From the NCBI GenBank assembly GCA_020055645.1, contig CM034546.1, positions 80,600,001-80,664,000 of the forward strand: a stretch of DNA of 64,000 nt. Reading direction: 5' to 3'. The notes under the pieces were generated by a model. The model had not been told where the DNA came from, did not search any database, and worked only from the letters and a program-made list of their open reading frames with translations. A program made the position numbers and the translations under genes. Source of the stretch: Tomocerus qinae. Its lineage: Eukaryota > Arthropoda > Collembola > Entomobryomorpha > Tomoceridae. Shown here in pieces: positions 42,507 through 54,189 of the stretch. Positions within the stretch are counted from its first letter, which is position 1, and each line of letters opens with the position of its first letter.

Positions 42507-44033
42507 TCTATATAATAATAGCCGCACAAATGTCCTTTAACATCAACTTACGACTTTCAAATTTTTACTGGATGGGGACATCATAGTCACAAACCCAAAC
42601 TTCGAGTTTCAAAACGATATCTTTTATAGAAATCGTTTTATGATTTTTTGAATTTCGAATTTTAACATTGAAGGAGTGGGAGAAAACGCTCCGATCTGTC
42701 ACGCTTTGTCCAGATACTCCTCCTACAGTTTTCACCCGATCTTTACCAAACTTCTTCCTGACCTACTCGACTTAATAAAGAAGACGGTAGCCACTCCAGT
42801 TTTTTATTTGCAAGTAGAAAATATTTTGCCAGTGAATTTCAAAAATTTGACAAAGTCCAACTCTTTAAGCAGGCAGGCCTCCGCCATGTATAGGGATTAG
42901 TGTCCCTTTCACTTCGAACGGGGCGACCGCAGCGGAGTCAAACTATTAACTGCAAGGCATCGTTTATTTAGTCATTTGGTTGTGGATTGAATAGGTTGAC
43001 TTGACTTGGCATTTGAGTAGATAGAAATAACGAGGGCGATTAAAATAGTGGTAGCTATAATTAATGTTTTCAATATTGTACCCCAACGCATACCTCCATG
43101 TACTAAATTTAACACATGAAGGTATCCATTGGGGTACATTATTGAAAACATTAATTGAAAAAATAACAGAGCTACTTAAAATGAAAAGGTGTAAATGACG
43201 GGAATATTTAATATAAAGAGATTATTCAAAATGACATGAATGTCTAAAATGACGAGTTTTTTAAAATGACGAGATTTAAAAATTGACATTTATAGATTTA
43301 AAACAACGATAGGTTATTCAAAATGAAGGGGTGATTTTAAACAACGAAATTATTTAAAACTACGGGGTTATTTAAAATGACGTCTATTTAAAATGTGGGG
43401 TCATTTACAATGATGTCTATTTAAAATGACGGGGTCATTTAAAATGACGGGATCATTTAAAATGACGGGATCATTTAAAATGACGGGATCATTAACAATG
43501 AAGTCTATTTAAAAGGACGGGGTCATTAACAATGACGTCTATTTAAAATGACGGGGTCATTTAAAATGAAGTATATTTAAAAGGACGGGGTCATTAACAA
43601 TGACGTCTATTTAAAATGATGGAGTTATTTAAAATGACGTCTATGTACAATGATGGGGTAATGTAAAATGACGCGAGGTGATGTAAAATGACGGGGTGAT
43701 TTAAAATTATATATTATGTCCATATAATATTAATGATAATTTGATAATTAATGAAAATCAGGGGCTGATCCATTGATAATGAGGGACTTCAACCATTTAC
43801 TTTGTTGGGTTACATGATGTTGAATTTTGTTCACTATTATTATGTTGATTCGATAAGTATTGTATTTTGTTCCCCATCCTTAGGATTTTGTGTAGCAATG
43901 CAGCAAGCAATTTTTTTAAAATCATAATCTGTTAATTTTCATACTTTTTTTAAATGCATAATGCATGCTCATGGACTACCGTCCTCATTAAGGGGTTACC
44001 CATTTCCCGTTCGGAGAACGGGCCTATTACTAG
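42507..44033 (+). mobile_element. Helitron-like unit 2, 1527 bp
   Basis: It starts TCTATATAATAATAGCC immediately after unit 1, and ends with hairpin CCCGTTCGGAGAACGGG (44006-44022), CCTATTA, CTAG (44030-44033) and then T. The 5' 370 bp, the TTCGAACGGGGCGACCGCAG word and the AAAATGACGGGG minisatellite (about 43190-43700) correspond to unit 1. A short palindrome (CCTCCATGTACTAAATTTAAC...CATGAAGG) lies at about 43070-43150. Confidence 0.75.
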
Positions 44034-44497
44034 TATTTGATCTAATAGATGTTCAAGGTAGCCCTTACTGTACTAGGACTACAAATGTAGTTGGTGTATT
44101 AGTGAGCCCATACGATTATGGCCAGTTGGGTATAATTTTGAAGAACATACTTCTGTTTACTGGCTGGTCGAGAGAAACATTTTAGAATTAGCCAAATCAG
44201 GTCAACATATATTTTATGATGTGAAACGTTCAGATGAAAAATTAGCCGTTAATTCTTTTATCTACCGTTTTTTCTTCCGTAAATCCTGGTTTATATTTTG
44301 TTCTTAAGGGATGGAGACAATTCCGATCCCTTTTTATATTTTCTCAATACACATACATCCCTGTCAAGAAAATATATTAGTAAACATATTCCAATCACAT
44401 ACTCTACAGTCCCGTTGTGCTCACAAAACGATTGCTTTGGGTTAACGATTCGTCGATTGGCAATAAGATACTTCATTAGAGAAAGCATCACTACAAC

Positions 44498-44747
44498 CAA
44501 GGCTGTATTGAGGGGGGGGGGGCATTGGGGGCAAATGCCCCCCCCCCCCAAAATCCAAGAAAAGAGGAAATTTTTTCTAAAAATTACCAAAAAATTTTCG
44601 CGCGATTTTAAGTGATTTTTAGGCTATTTTTGATTCATTTTAGCTAAAATAAGCCAAAATTTTTCGCGCTTCACGCGATAATGCCTAATTCATATAAGTG
44701 TATGACGTCATTGCCCCCTCCGAAATCGACTTCTAAATACGGTACTG
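44498..44747. mobile_element. G-run MITE inside the receptor-like coding sequence
   Basis: It starts CAAGGCTGTATTGAGG followed by a G run and GGGGGCAAATGCCCCC, and ends CTAAATACGGTACTG. The flanks ACTACAAC and ACTGCAAC differ at one of eight bases. The host frame is in the same phase on both sides after removal of the element and one duplication. Confidence 0.88.
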
Positions 44748-45580
44748 ACTGCAACATAAACGGCGATAAAAGTTACAGTTGAAAGTATATGGGGCTTAGA
44801 AAGAAAACCTGTACGAATTGTACGATACTGTGAACGACCGATTGTGAAAACTTCTTTTACAAATTATTTTGCCTTTGAAGAACTGGGACCTTATATTCCA
44901 ATTACTTCTATGATGTTCCAAAACTTTCCAAATTTTACTATAACTAGTGAACCCAGCAAGGCAATGATCCTAGCACCCAGGCGACAAGCACACACAAGTA
45001 GGATTCTTATTAATAATGATATTATTATCGCGTTGGGTTTGCAAAATCATCTAGTTTTCTAATTACACACATATCTACGCCGCAATAATATTCGATGTAT
45101 CACGAATCCTATTTCGCTGGTAGAATGGCATACATTTAAAAGAGATATAAAACAATGAAAAATTAAAAAATAATACTTTTCCCAATAAACGCGATGGGAT
45201 AAAAGAGGAATTGGTTGAAAGTCAAATGGTGACTGATTTTTGCATTGGGAAAAGAACTTAGAAAATTTCCGGTTGCTGCGTCCCGTTTGCAGCAATCCAA
45301 TATGGCCATATTTTAAAAATCAGAATTGAAAAAGTTATTAATAGTTTTCAAAAGTTCTAGTTTCAATTAAACTATATTATGTATAGTATTTATTAATAAA
45401 TAAAATGCCTCGGCTCCTGGCATATGTATCGAGCGCATGTAGGACTCAGCAATTATAAAAACGCAGTACAATGCAATTATACATTAAAATTAGAAAAAAT
45501 CTCTGTATATTATCGATGATAATTAAATAATAATTTTTACTTTATTAATTATTATCATTAGGAATTATCATTAATTAAAA

Positions 45581-48110
45581 ATGGATACCTTTTTACGGGG
45601 CTTTCAAAGTAATTCTTTGGGCAGTAAATAAATTTTTTGGGGCAGTTTTTTTAATTGGCAGTAACCGGTATTGCTAGAGGGCCTTAAAACAAATGCATTA
45701 GGCAGTAGAACCCATGCAAATGGCAGTAATACAAAATTGTATTTTACATAGTATTTTTGTAGAATAGATTTACATGTCTACATTAAGCTTAAGAATATTG
45801 TTAGTGGGTATTCCGATAATGCATTTAGCTAAAGGTAACGAACTTATTGGAATGTACCTGCTTTACATAAGATTGTCTTATCATGTGTATCTTATCTTGT
45901 TTGAGTCTGAATGCTGCTGTTTTATACTTCCACCTCAGTTTGGAAGCAATACTGAAACTATAAAGACTGACTAACAAGTCAGAGAATGGCTTCCCAACTT
46001 ACATATTATTCTAGTGAGACCGACACTGACTCAGAACGTGAAAATACTAACTTAAATAAAAAGAAAATTGACTGGAATCTTTTAAAAACGTATAATACAG
46101 AAGAAGACGCATTGTCCGAAATTGAAAGTGATTGGTCAATTCGTTATAAAAATGTTAACCAAGAGTGCAAAGTTATTTATTTTTTTTGCAAGGGCAATAA
46201 AAAATGTCCACGTAAGCGAAAGTTAGAAGTTAAAAGTGTTGTAAATTTATGGGAAAATAACTATGCCCATTTTCACTTCGCTAAAAAACTAACACATGAA
46301 GCAAAAAACGAAATCATCAATTTAGTTGAAGGGGGAATAAATAAACCGAAGCAAATATTTAGACAATTAGAAGGCAGGGTAGACACGGTTCCTACAACTA
46401 TGCAGTTAACAAACTTTTTACAACGTGTTAAAAAAAAGACTGATGATCATATCATTTACACCAGTCAGTTGGAAGAATTCTGTGTAGCCCATAGTCAAAA
46501 ACCAGAAAATGAAGATGAATGTTACGTTGTGAGCTACACTGTGACCCATGACGAAGAAAATCCTGTGTTTAGGGTTTTTATGTCTACCAAAGGACTATTG
46601 AAGTTCACCACAAATGGAAAACATGTACACACTGATGCTACTTATAAACTAAACTGTAAGAGATATCCAGTTTTTTTGTTTGGAATAACCGATAGAAAAA
46701 AATCGTTTCATCCATGTGGGGCAGCAATCTGCATTGGCGAAACTTCAGATGATTTTGCATTCGGGTTTGCGTCACTGAAAGCAGGAGTTGAATCACTTGG
46801 CATGGTTTATGAACCGAACATTTTAATTGCTGATTCCGCAATGGCTATTACCAACGGATTTGAGACTATTTTCGGAGAAAATTTCACCCGTGTTAACTGC
46901 TGGGCTCATGTAGCTCGAGCCTACGACAGTCACACAAAATCACTTTCTAAAGAAGCTCGAACACAAATAATGGAAGACATTACCAATTTGCAACTAAGCC
47001 GATCCCCATCAATTTTCAATAAAGCGAGCAAACTGTTTACGACCAAGTGGAACCGAAAAAAAAAACAATGAAATTAAAGAGTTTATAACGTATTTCAAAA
47101 ATACTTGGATTCTGCAAAACTCGGGCTGGTTTGAAGGCGTAGCTGCTGGGTGCTGGATATCCCTCTACTAACAACGGTTTGGAAGCCACCAACACAACAA
47201 TCAAAGACGAATACACCTTACGCTCTCGTCAACCATTAGGTTACATTTTACATTTACAGCTACATTTTATTTTACACATTTGTCATGCTTAATAATTTTT
47301 ATTTTTTAGGTACACTTTTTAAAATCTTGGACGATATGATAAGTAATTGGTCTGCAGACAGAAATCCTACAAGGCAAAACTATTTACCCTACGAACCACA
47401 TGCAACTGAACCGTTTCGCCTGCTAGTAAATGCCTACCAATGGGCGAAATCCGAGCCTATAATATTAATAAAACCTTCGAAGGATGATAAAATTAATTAC
47501 TTCTTTGCTGCCAAAGATAAGCCTGCTGTTACGAAAGCAATGATCGCCACTCGCATGAATCCAAACCGCTGGGAGAAGCGGAGAACATTTGAAGATTTTT
47601 TGTCATCAGAAACTTCAGTGTGGCACGTTATGTTCTCACCCAACAATTACAAACATTCTTTATGCACATGTCCCATATTCCAGAAGAATTATATATGTAA
47701 GCACATTATTGGCATTGCCAACATGCGTAAAGAGCTCACAATTCCTCCCTCTGCTAAGAAAGTACCCATTGCAGTGAAACGAAAACGAGGACGTTCTGCA
47801 TGTGTAACTAAAGCTCTAGTGAAACCATGAATCTTGACTGCTATGATCTTTTCCTTTATTTACTATCTATTACTATTACATAATATTGACAAATAATCAT
47901 GCTTGATTTTCTTTTTGAATTTATTTTTGACTGAATATTAGAAATAAATAACATTTTTGTGTTACTGCTAATAATATTATTTCTACTGCCTATCGCATTT
48001 GTTTCTTACTGCCCCGAAAAATTAAAAAAACTGCCGATAAAAAACTGCCTAAAAGAATTATTTTTACTGCCCAAAGAATTATTTTGAAAGCCCCATAAAA
48101 ATTTATCCAT
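45581..48110 (+). mobile_element. MULE (Mutator-like) transposon
   Basis: Inverted ends of about 48 bp include ATGGATA, GGGGCTTTCAAA and TTCTTTGGGCAGTAAA at 45581-45630, with the complement at about 48061-48110. Further GGCAGT words extend inward on both sides. It carries one transposase gene, now broken. A 9-bp target duplication was not found. Confidence 0.85.
45986..47830 (+). pseudogene. MULE transposase with FLYWCH-type and SWIM zinc domains, frameshifted
   Basis: The first frame, 45986-47071, starts at ATG. Its N-terminal part (residues about 28-95) resembles the FLYWCH/WRKY-like DNA-binding region (DWNLLKTYNTEEDA...HFH). The catalytic part shows the first Asp in HTDATYKL, the second in ILIADSAMA and the CWAH motif. 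The frame is lost in a run of ten A (about 47057-47066) and again near 47145. The continuation (GYPSTNNGLEATNTTIKDEY) leads to a GT donor at 47240. Exon 2 (47310-47830) carries the SWIM zinc finger CTCPIFQKNYICKH and a basic tail. The order matches full-length MULE transposases, but the copy is inactive. Confidence 0.9.
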
Positions 48111-49384
48111 GCAAAATGCACTTTCAGCAAGTTAAACTCAGCTCAAATGCGTGAAAAGTGCAATTCTTTGTAAACATTGTGAGCATTTGCAGTTTTCGTT
48201 TTCCATTGCTTCGTTTACAATTAGCCCATCGCACTTGATCGCACTGCAATCTTTTATTTTTGATTTTTGATCGGAGCACCATCATCCATTAAAAGTAATT
48301 GTCGCTGACTGCCATTCACCTCCATAAATGAAACTGAAAAGATTAATTTTATTGATTCTGATTGATTATCTTAATGATATGAGTTTGTCAAACTGCCACT
48401 GACTATTTCCCGTTGACAAGGGCACGAGGTCAACCACTGCAATTGCAAGTATTTTCATTGTAGATTAATAATTAATGATAATTCCTAATGATAATTCTAA
48501 TTCAAGTTTTAGTGATTTTGACCAGAACCCGAGCTACCGCATTTCTAACTGCACTATCTATCATTCAAAGAGAAATATTCAATACCAGGTATCTACTTAA
48601 ATTTTAATACGTTATTAAATAATGTGTAATTGTAAGCATTTTTATTGTAGATTTTTAATTAATGATAATTCCTAATGATAATAATTAATAAAGTAACATA
48701 TTCATATTTGCATTCTCCAACCTACACTATCCATCATACAAAGAATAACATTCAGTACCAGGTATCCACTTAAATTTTAATATGGTATTATTTAATTATC
48801 ATCGATAATATACAGAGATTTTTCTAATTTTAATGTATAATTGCATTGTACTGCTTTTTTATAATTGCTATTTTTATAATTGAGTCCTACATGCGCTCGA
48901 TACATATGCCAGGAGCCGAGGCATTTTATTTATTAATAAATACTATACATAATATAGTTTAATTGAAACTAGAACTTTTGAAAACTATTAATAACTCTTT
49001 CAATTCTGATTTTTAAAATATGGCCATATTGGATTGCTGCAAACGGAACGCAGCAACCGGAAATTTTCTAAGTTCTTTTCCCAATGCAAAAATCAGTCAC
49101 CATTTGACTTTCAACCAATTCCTCTTTTATCCCATCGCGTTTATTGGGAAAAGTATTATTTTTTAATTTTTCATTGTTTTATATCTCTTTTAAATGTATG
49201 CCATTCTACCAGCGAAATAGGATTCGTGATACATCGAATATTATTGCGGCGTAGATATGTGTGTAATTAGAAAACTAGATGATTTTGCAAACCCAACGCG
49301 ATAATAATATCATTATTAATAAGAATCCTACTTGTGTGTGCTTGTCGCCTGGGTGCTAGGATCGTTGCCTTGCTGGGTTCACTA

Positions 49385-50264
49385 GTATTCTATATTCATA
49401 AATATTCACCCACCTAAACTTTTTAAGGGCTACTTATACTCTTCCTAATCCTAACATCATCACCATTTGTGACGTCATATTAGAAGTCAAAATTTTATGA
49501 TAATAAATTTCTTTAACACAAGTGGCAGATTCAAAACGTACACATTTGAAATAAAAAATAGTTCACCACTTCATCCCGCTCTGAATATTTTCTATTTAAG
49601 AATGGACTTAGTTTTTCTATTTAAGACGTAAAACATTTTTAACCTCCTATTAGCTTAAAACCATTTGCGAATTGAAAAAAATATAGTGTTATTATGAGTA
49701 GCCAATTTTTAAACTTTCCTGCGTATAAAATAAGGTCACGGCACGGTGTATTAAATTGAAAGAAAGAGTATCAACTACCACGTCTCACAACAGTGACTTT
49801 CATAATTTTATCACCACGCAAGCGTGTATGCATAAAACCAAGTTCTATCTGGATGGAATTTAGCATCTTCAGCAAATAAACCAAATTGTGTTGTTAATAC
49901 ATTTTGAAATAACGGTACGGTGGCCGAGAAATAACATTCATAATTTCATAACATCCGTACACACAAACATCCGTACACACAAACATCCGCACACACAAAC
50001 ATACAACATACAAACATTACAATGACGTTTATATTATAGAGTGATGACGGTCCCTTTGAGCTCTCGCCCATGGACCCCTCTTCCTTCAATTAAGTATACC
50101 GTTTGTTGTACTTATTAATTTTCACTCGCATCTTGAAGTTTTGTTGTGCTATTGTGACAAGAAAGTTTAATGGACTCATTGACTTTTGGGACTCTATATT
50201 ATAATATGATAGAGTCGACTAAAAATTCTTCACATTACTACTATCATAAAACATTTATTTGACC
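49385..50264. other. Non-coding interval
   Basis: No gene is supported. A small ACACACAAACATCCG-type tandem repeat lies at about 49965-50000. Confidence 0.4.
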
Positions 50265-50455
50265 GTTTTAACGGCTGTTTGCCAGATAAGGCAGACTTGA
50301 CCATTTGTTGGTCCATTGCCGTTAAGGCAGACTTGACCATTTGTTGGTCCATTAAGGCAGACTTGACCATTTGTTGGTCCATTGCCGATAAGGCAGACTT
50401 GACCATTTGTTGGTCCATTGCCGATAAGGCAGACTTGACCATTTGTTGGCCCATC
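50265..50455. repeat. 36-bp minisatellite (ACTTGACCATTTGTTGGTCC)
   Basis: Five units of 36 bp (one shortened to 27) with consensus TTGCCGATAAGGCAG, ACTTGACCATTTGTTGGTCC. It is homologous to the unit at 26340-26700 (shared skeleton TGCCRATAARGC, ACTTGACC, GGTCCAT). Both strands remain open because 36 is a multiple of three. Confidence 0.88.
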
Positions 50456-51684
50456 TCTTCTTATAAGAGTAAAGTGGGACATGCGCGTAGATAATTCCGT
50501 ATGTGTACCCATGTAGGTTTGTATGTTTGTATCAAGAGATTTTCGTGCCAATGCATTTATAATTTCGAAACGTTTAGGTATCCAAATTTGATTTGGTTTA
50601 GAAAGATACAAAATTTTGCGCACGTTAGAGTCAATTGTTTTGTCCACCAGAATTGACTGACACATTACACAATACACAACTATCATCACTCTATATGATA
50701 AACGCAGACTGGTTCATGCGCGTTGAATGTAACAATATTGATATATTACATTATTTCTAATATTCAAATATTTCATAACAGAAGTAGTGCATGCATTCTG
50801 TATACAAATTTTTCCAACTTTCAGTGCTGAGTGCTCTCAAGGATGTCATTATTTCATGTGCGGGAAAATTTATAGTTGATCCATTTACATTCAATTATGA
50901 TATTTCTCAATTTCACAACCAACAGTTTAATTGAAAAATAAAGAAACAAAACATGTTCTAGATATTTGTTGGAAACTGTAAAATTAGAACTGTGTAATAT
51001 TGTCTGAAAATACTTCACTTTTCACCACAATATGTACAAAGTTTTTGTCTCATTTTTTCAATTGAGGACGCTCATCACAGTTAATTACTAACAAAATAAA
51101 CAAAATTTCCTAAATTTATTGCCGAAATATGACTCAATTGTTGTTCAAGCCCAAACCCCAAGTTAATCTGCCCGGCTATTTCACTACCTCAGGGGAAGAA
51201 ATTTGGCAGCGTAATGAATAAAATATAGTTCTAATTTACGTTGTGTTCACTTATGCGCTCTAATATTCCATGATTAACGTTTAGTGTCAACCTAATTGAA
51301 CTACATTGAATTTAAAATTTGTCTTTAAATACGGTTTAATTGTTCCCAAAATAGGTATTTGATTTTTATGGGTCTTGCAATTATGGACAAAATGTAGTGG
51401 TTGGGTTTTTGATATCTCTACTTTAAATGCTTTAAAAAAGTCAGATTTCCAAAATAGTGAGCACTGAGACAGGAATGGAACTCAAAAATAATGGGATCAG
51501 CTCGAAAAGACTTATAATATAAAAGTTTAAACTCTCTTATGGGACCAAAAAGTAACAATGAAAATTATTCAGTTTTCTATTTGACTACTTGACACTACAT
51601 TGCCAATTAATAACTTGACCTCAAAAAGGTCCATTATCAATTAGTGGCAATATATAACAAAGGTTATGGTTTGAGTACCGTAAA

Positions 51685-52388
51685 CAGAGTTACCAGATTT
51701 TCTTTAACGAATTTAAGTATCCTGGTCAACAATAGCCATTTACCAACCCGCGCCCTTTGGGCGCGTCTTGGTAAATGCTTACAAATGTCATACAGCCGTA
51801 TTTGGCGCAATCATATGGGCGCAGCTAACAAATTTACGATTTTTTGATGAAAAAGAAGCAAAAATATGTAAATTACGTATCTTGAAATAAATAGTCTTGC
51901 ATTTTACTTCATATATGATAGAGGAAGTCAGGAGAAAATCCTGATTCGCGCGAAGCGCGAGAAATTTTTGCAATGCAACTTCAAAACTGATCAATAAAGA
52001 ATTAATGAATTTTGAGTAATTTAGCTTTAACCGTTTAGTGACATAGTTGAGGAAAAGAGGTTTGTTATTTATACCCCACTGATAAGTTATTAATATATTT
52101 CCTTCAAAATTGGAAGACAATTTTGACAATTAAACTGGATTTAAAGGAAAAAATACTTAAATTCGCGCGAAGCGCGAGAAAATTTCAATTAGTAAACGTA
52201 TCTTAGCAATAACAAAGTTTGTTCTAATTTTAAAGGACACTAAGTTATTTCACTGCTTGCGATTTTAGCTGATTTAAGTTAAGGATTTTTAAGTATAATT
52301 TAAGTATTTTAAAATACTTGCAAGTATTTTAAGTATAGGGTCCAATTTAAGTATTATACTTGCCATTTAAGTATACCTGGTAACCCTG
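51685..52388. mobile_element. hAT-type MITE, 704 bp, exact 8-bp TSD
   Basis: It starts CAGAGTTACCAGATTTTC and ends CTGGTAACCCTG, flanked by ACCGTAAA (51677-51684 and 52389-52396). The interior contains CGCGCGAAGCGCGAGAAA twice (about 51948 and 52164), the same palindromic word found in the G-run MITEs. The right third is rich in TTTAAGTAT words. No transposase. Confidence 0.9.
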
Positions 52389-52555
52389 ACCGTAAACCTC
52401 GAATCAAACATTACTCAAAAGTTGCCAGTACTCACAATTATGTTTCAAAACAAAATACCAAGGCGAAGTTTTGCAATACTTTTTGACTCTAATAATGTAA
52501 AATGTCTACCTACCGTCCCACCAAATGAGAAACCGTGGGAAGATCAATCGGAGTT

Positions 52556-53796
52556 AATATATAAAATCTGTTAGACGCATTACCGTTACAATCATTTCTT
52601 TGTTACATTCGACAATGCGACTGGCAGTATGGTCTAAAAGATGTTGCAATGAAGCGGAAGCTGCTTCTTCAGAAACTATCATTGCATATTTGGGAGGGCG
52701 ACATCTTAATTTTTCTTCCTGTATTTTGTGGTAGTTAGGAAATATTATCGCAACCATAATTTGCACAAAATTGTTTAACTTTGTAGTATGTGTCTACTGA
52801 CTTCCAAAATCAAAGACAAAGCAGCTGTTGGAGTACATTGTTTAGATTGAAAAGCTGTGGGTGTCCGAATTTTTTTTAGAATTTTGTTAGCTCTGGTGGG
52901 TGTGGCCATTGATTCATTAATAATTTTTGCGATTGATTCTTTGTTTGGGGTGTTTTTTGCAATTCTGGCTGTTGCTTTTAAAATTTGTTCCAAAGGGAGA
53001 TTTTGCAGCAACTTGACTAAATGTCCAATATTTCTGTATTGTTGCCTACCACTTTGAGCATTCCATGCTTTTAGGTTTTTGGGGCCTTTTTTTGTTTTTT
53101 TGGACTTATTTTTGGAGTATTATTTATAGGAACTCGAACAGAATTAGGAATAGATACAGGAACAGAAACAGGAATAGATACAGGAACAGAAACAGGAATA
53201 GATACAGGAACAGAAACAGGAATAGATACAGGAACAGAAACAGGAATAGATACAGGAACAGAAACAGGAATAGATACAGGAACAGAAACAGGAATAGATA
53301 CAGGAACAGAAACAGGAATAGATACAGGAACAGAAACAGGAATAGATACAGGAACAGAAACAGGAATAGATACAGGAACAGAAACAGGAATAGATACAGG
53401 AACAGAAACAGGAATAGATACAGGTACAGAAACAGGAATAGATACAGGTACAGAAACAGGAATAGATACAGGTACAGAAACAGGAATAGATACAGGTACA
53501 GAAACAGGAACTTTCATTTTAATTTTTAGGTCAAGCCAATTTTTATGGAATTTTTGAAATTTTTCCCACGTGGTTTTACTTTTTCTCCATTTATTTAAGA
53601 AGGTACACTTCACTCCTGTTAATAAATTTTGTAGCTGCTGTTGTTGAATTTCAGTGATTTCTGGTTCCCACACAGACTCGATTTTGACAAAGCATAGAAA
53701 AAGTTCTTTAGCAGTGCCTTTTTTAGAACGAAAAATTTCAACACAATCATTGTAGCTTACGTTTATAGTCACTTCACTTTCCACTTGATCAGCCAT
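52556..53796 (-). pseudogene. Protein gene with a 24-bp in-frame repeat (PVSVPVSI), frameshifted
   Basis: From ATG 53796 the minus strand encodes MADQVESEVTINV, a helical segment (KWRKSKTTWEKFQKFHKNWL), then about 15 copies of the octapeptide PVSVPVSI and a basic SPKKQKK end. A run of seven A (about 53084-53090) shifts the frame; the next frame continues (WNAQSGRQQYRNIGHLVKLL, LEQILKATARIAKNTPNKE) to about 52776. A further segment, 52766-52556 (FPNYHKIQEEKLRCRPPKYA, then SASLQHLLDHTASRIVE), ends at TAA. The three parts look like one protein interrupted by an intron near 52770 and one indel. I do not recognise the family; similar layouts occur in transposon-borne proteins. It is either a decayed gene or a slip in the A run. 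Confidence 0.5.
53139..53510. repeat. 24-bp coding minisatellite
   Basis: About 15 tandem units of GGAATAGATACAGG plus AACAGAAACA (24 bp, eight codons on the minus strand). The last four units on the right carry the variant GGTACAGA instead of GGAACAGA, showing local homogenisation. On + the array reads as RNRNRYRN-type repeats, which is a shadow frame. Confidence 0.92.
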
Positions 53797-54189
53797 TTGT
53801 ACGGTAAATTGCAAAACAAAAACTTTTATTAAAAATATTAATTTGTGAAGACGTGTGTGACAAACTGGTTTCAAGTTGTGGAGTGAGCAATAGTCAACGA
53901 TTAAATGAATAAGTTTTGCCGTTATTTTTAGTTTCTAGTTGAGGAAATTAGAAAGGTATGTAAATAAATAATATGTATGGGGTATAGATAGTAGACAGTA
54001 GTATCATCAACTTATTAGAAGTAACATATTTTTTAGTATCACAGCAGTAATAGCTTAGGTAGTATATAGGATAAGCTGAAATGAACACAGTCAAAGTAGG
54101 TAGTCTTTGACGCGTGTCTGATAAGCAGAACTACGACTATCGGGTCACATTAACATAAAATATTCAATTTTATATTAGCTACATATTTA

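Larger units (their letters stand above)
39324..44942 (+). pseudogene. Signal-peptide receptor-like gene broken by three insertions
   Basis: Coding pieces are 39324-39534, 44036-44497 and 44756-44942. ATG 39324 opens a signal peptide (MLIFIVLVLFICG), and text reading LESDCYTSIIFQQ follows. After a TGA (about 39459) the same frame continues to ASIAV, where the Helitron-like units begin. It resumes at FDLIDVQGSPYC on the far side if a two-base TA duplication is removed. Two single-base shifts (about 44120 and 44298) follow. A 250-bp MITE then sits inside the frame, which continues in the same phase (SIWGLERKPVRIVRYCE) after one TAA, up to the large fold-back at 44947. The family is not recognised; a secreted or ionotropic-receptor-like N-terminal domain is a guess. 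Introns inside the pieces cannot be excluded. Confidence 0.6.
44947..49382. mobile_element. 4.4-kb fold-back element with about 600-bp arms, containing a MULE
   Basis: The left arm (44947-45585) and right arm (about 48652-49382) are inverted copies at roughly 97% identity, apart from about 110 bp extra on the right. The same 78-codon frame is open in both (45059-45295 minus and 49034-49270 plus, one difference). The tips are GTGAACCCAGCAAGGCAA, flanked by TA. The same tip occurs on the dispersed repeats at 8636 and 25365. The arms surround a MULE with its own ends, so this is either a nested insertion or one MULE with very long arms. Confidence 0.85.
50265..52570. repeat. Long dispersed repeat with 36-bp minisatellite, copy 2
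   Basis: Segments match 26290-29990 in order, without the 2.6 kb inserted there: the minisatellite (50265-50455), the GCATGCATTCTGTATA region (about 50785), GATTTCCAAAATAGTGAG (about 51446), CTTGACACTACATTGCCAATTA (about 51590), and AAGGCGAAGTTTTGCAATA (about 52462). A hAT-type MITE is inserted at 51685-52388. Confidence 0.65.

Noticed and set aside
53065-53529. 154-codon Arg/Asn/Tyr-rich frame on +
   Set aside because: It is the antisense shadow of the 24-bp array that encodes PVSVPVSI on the minus strand.
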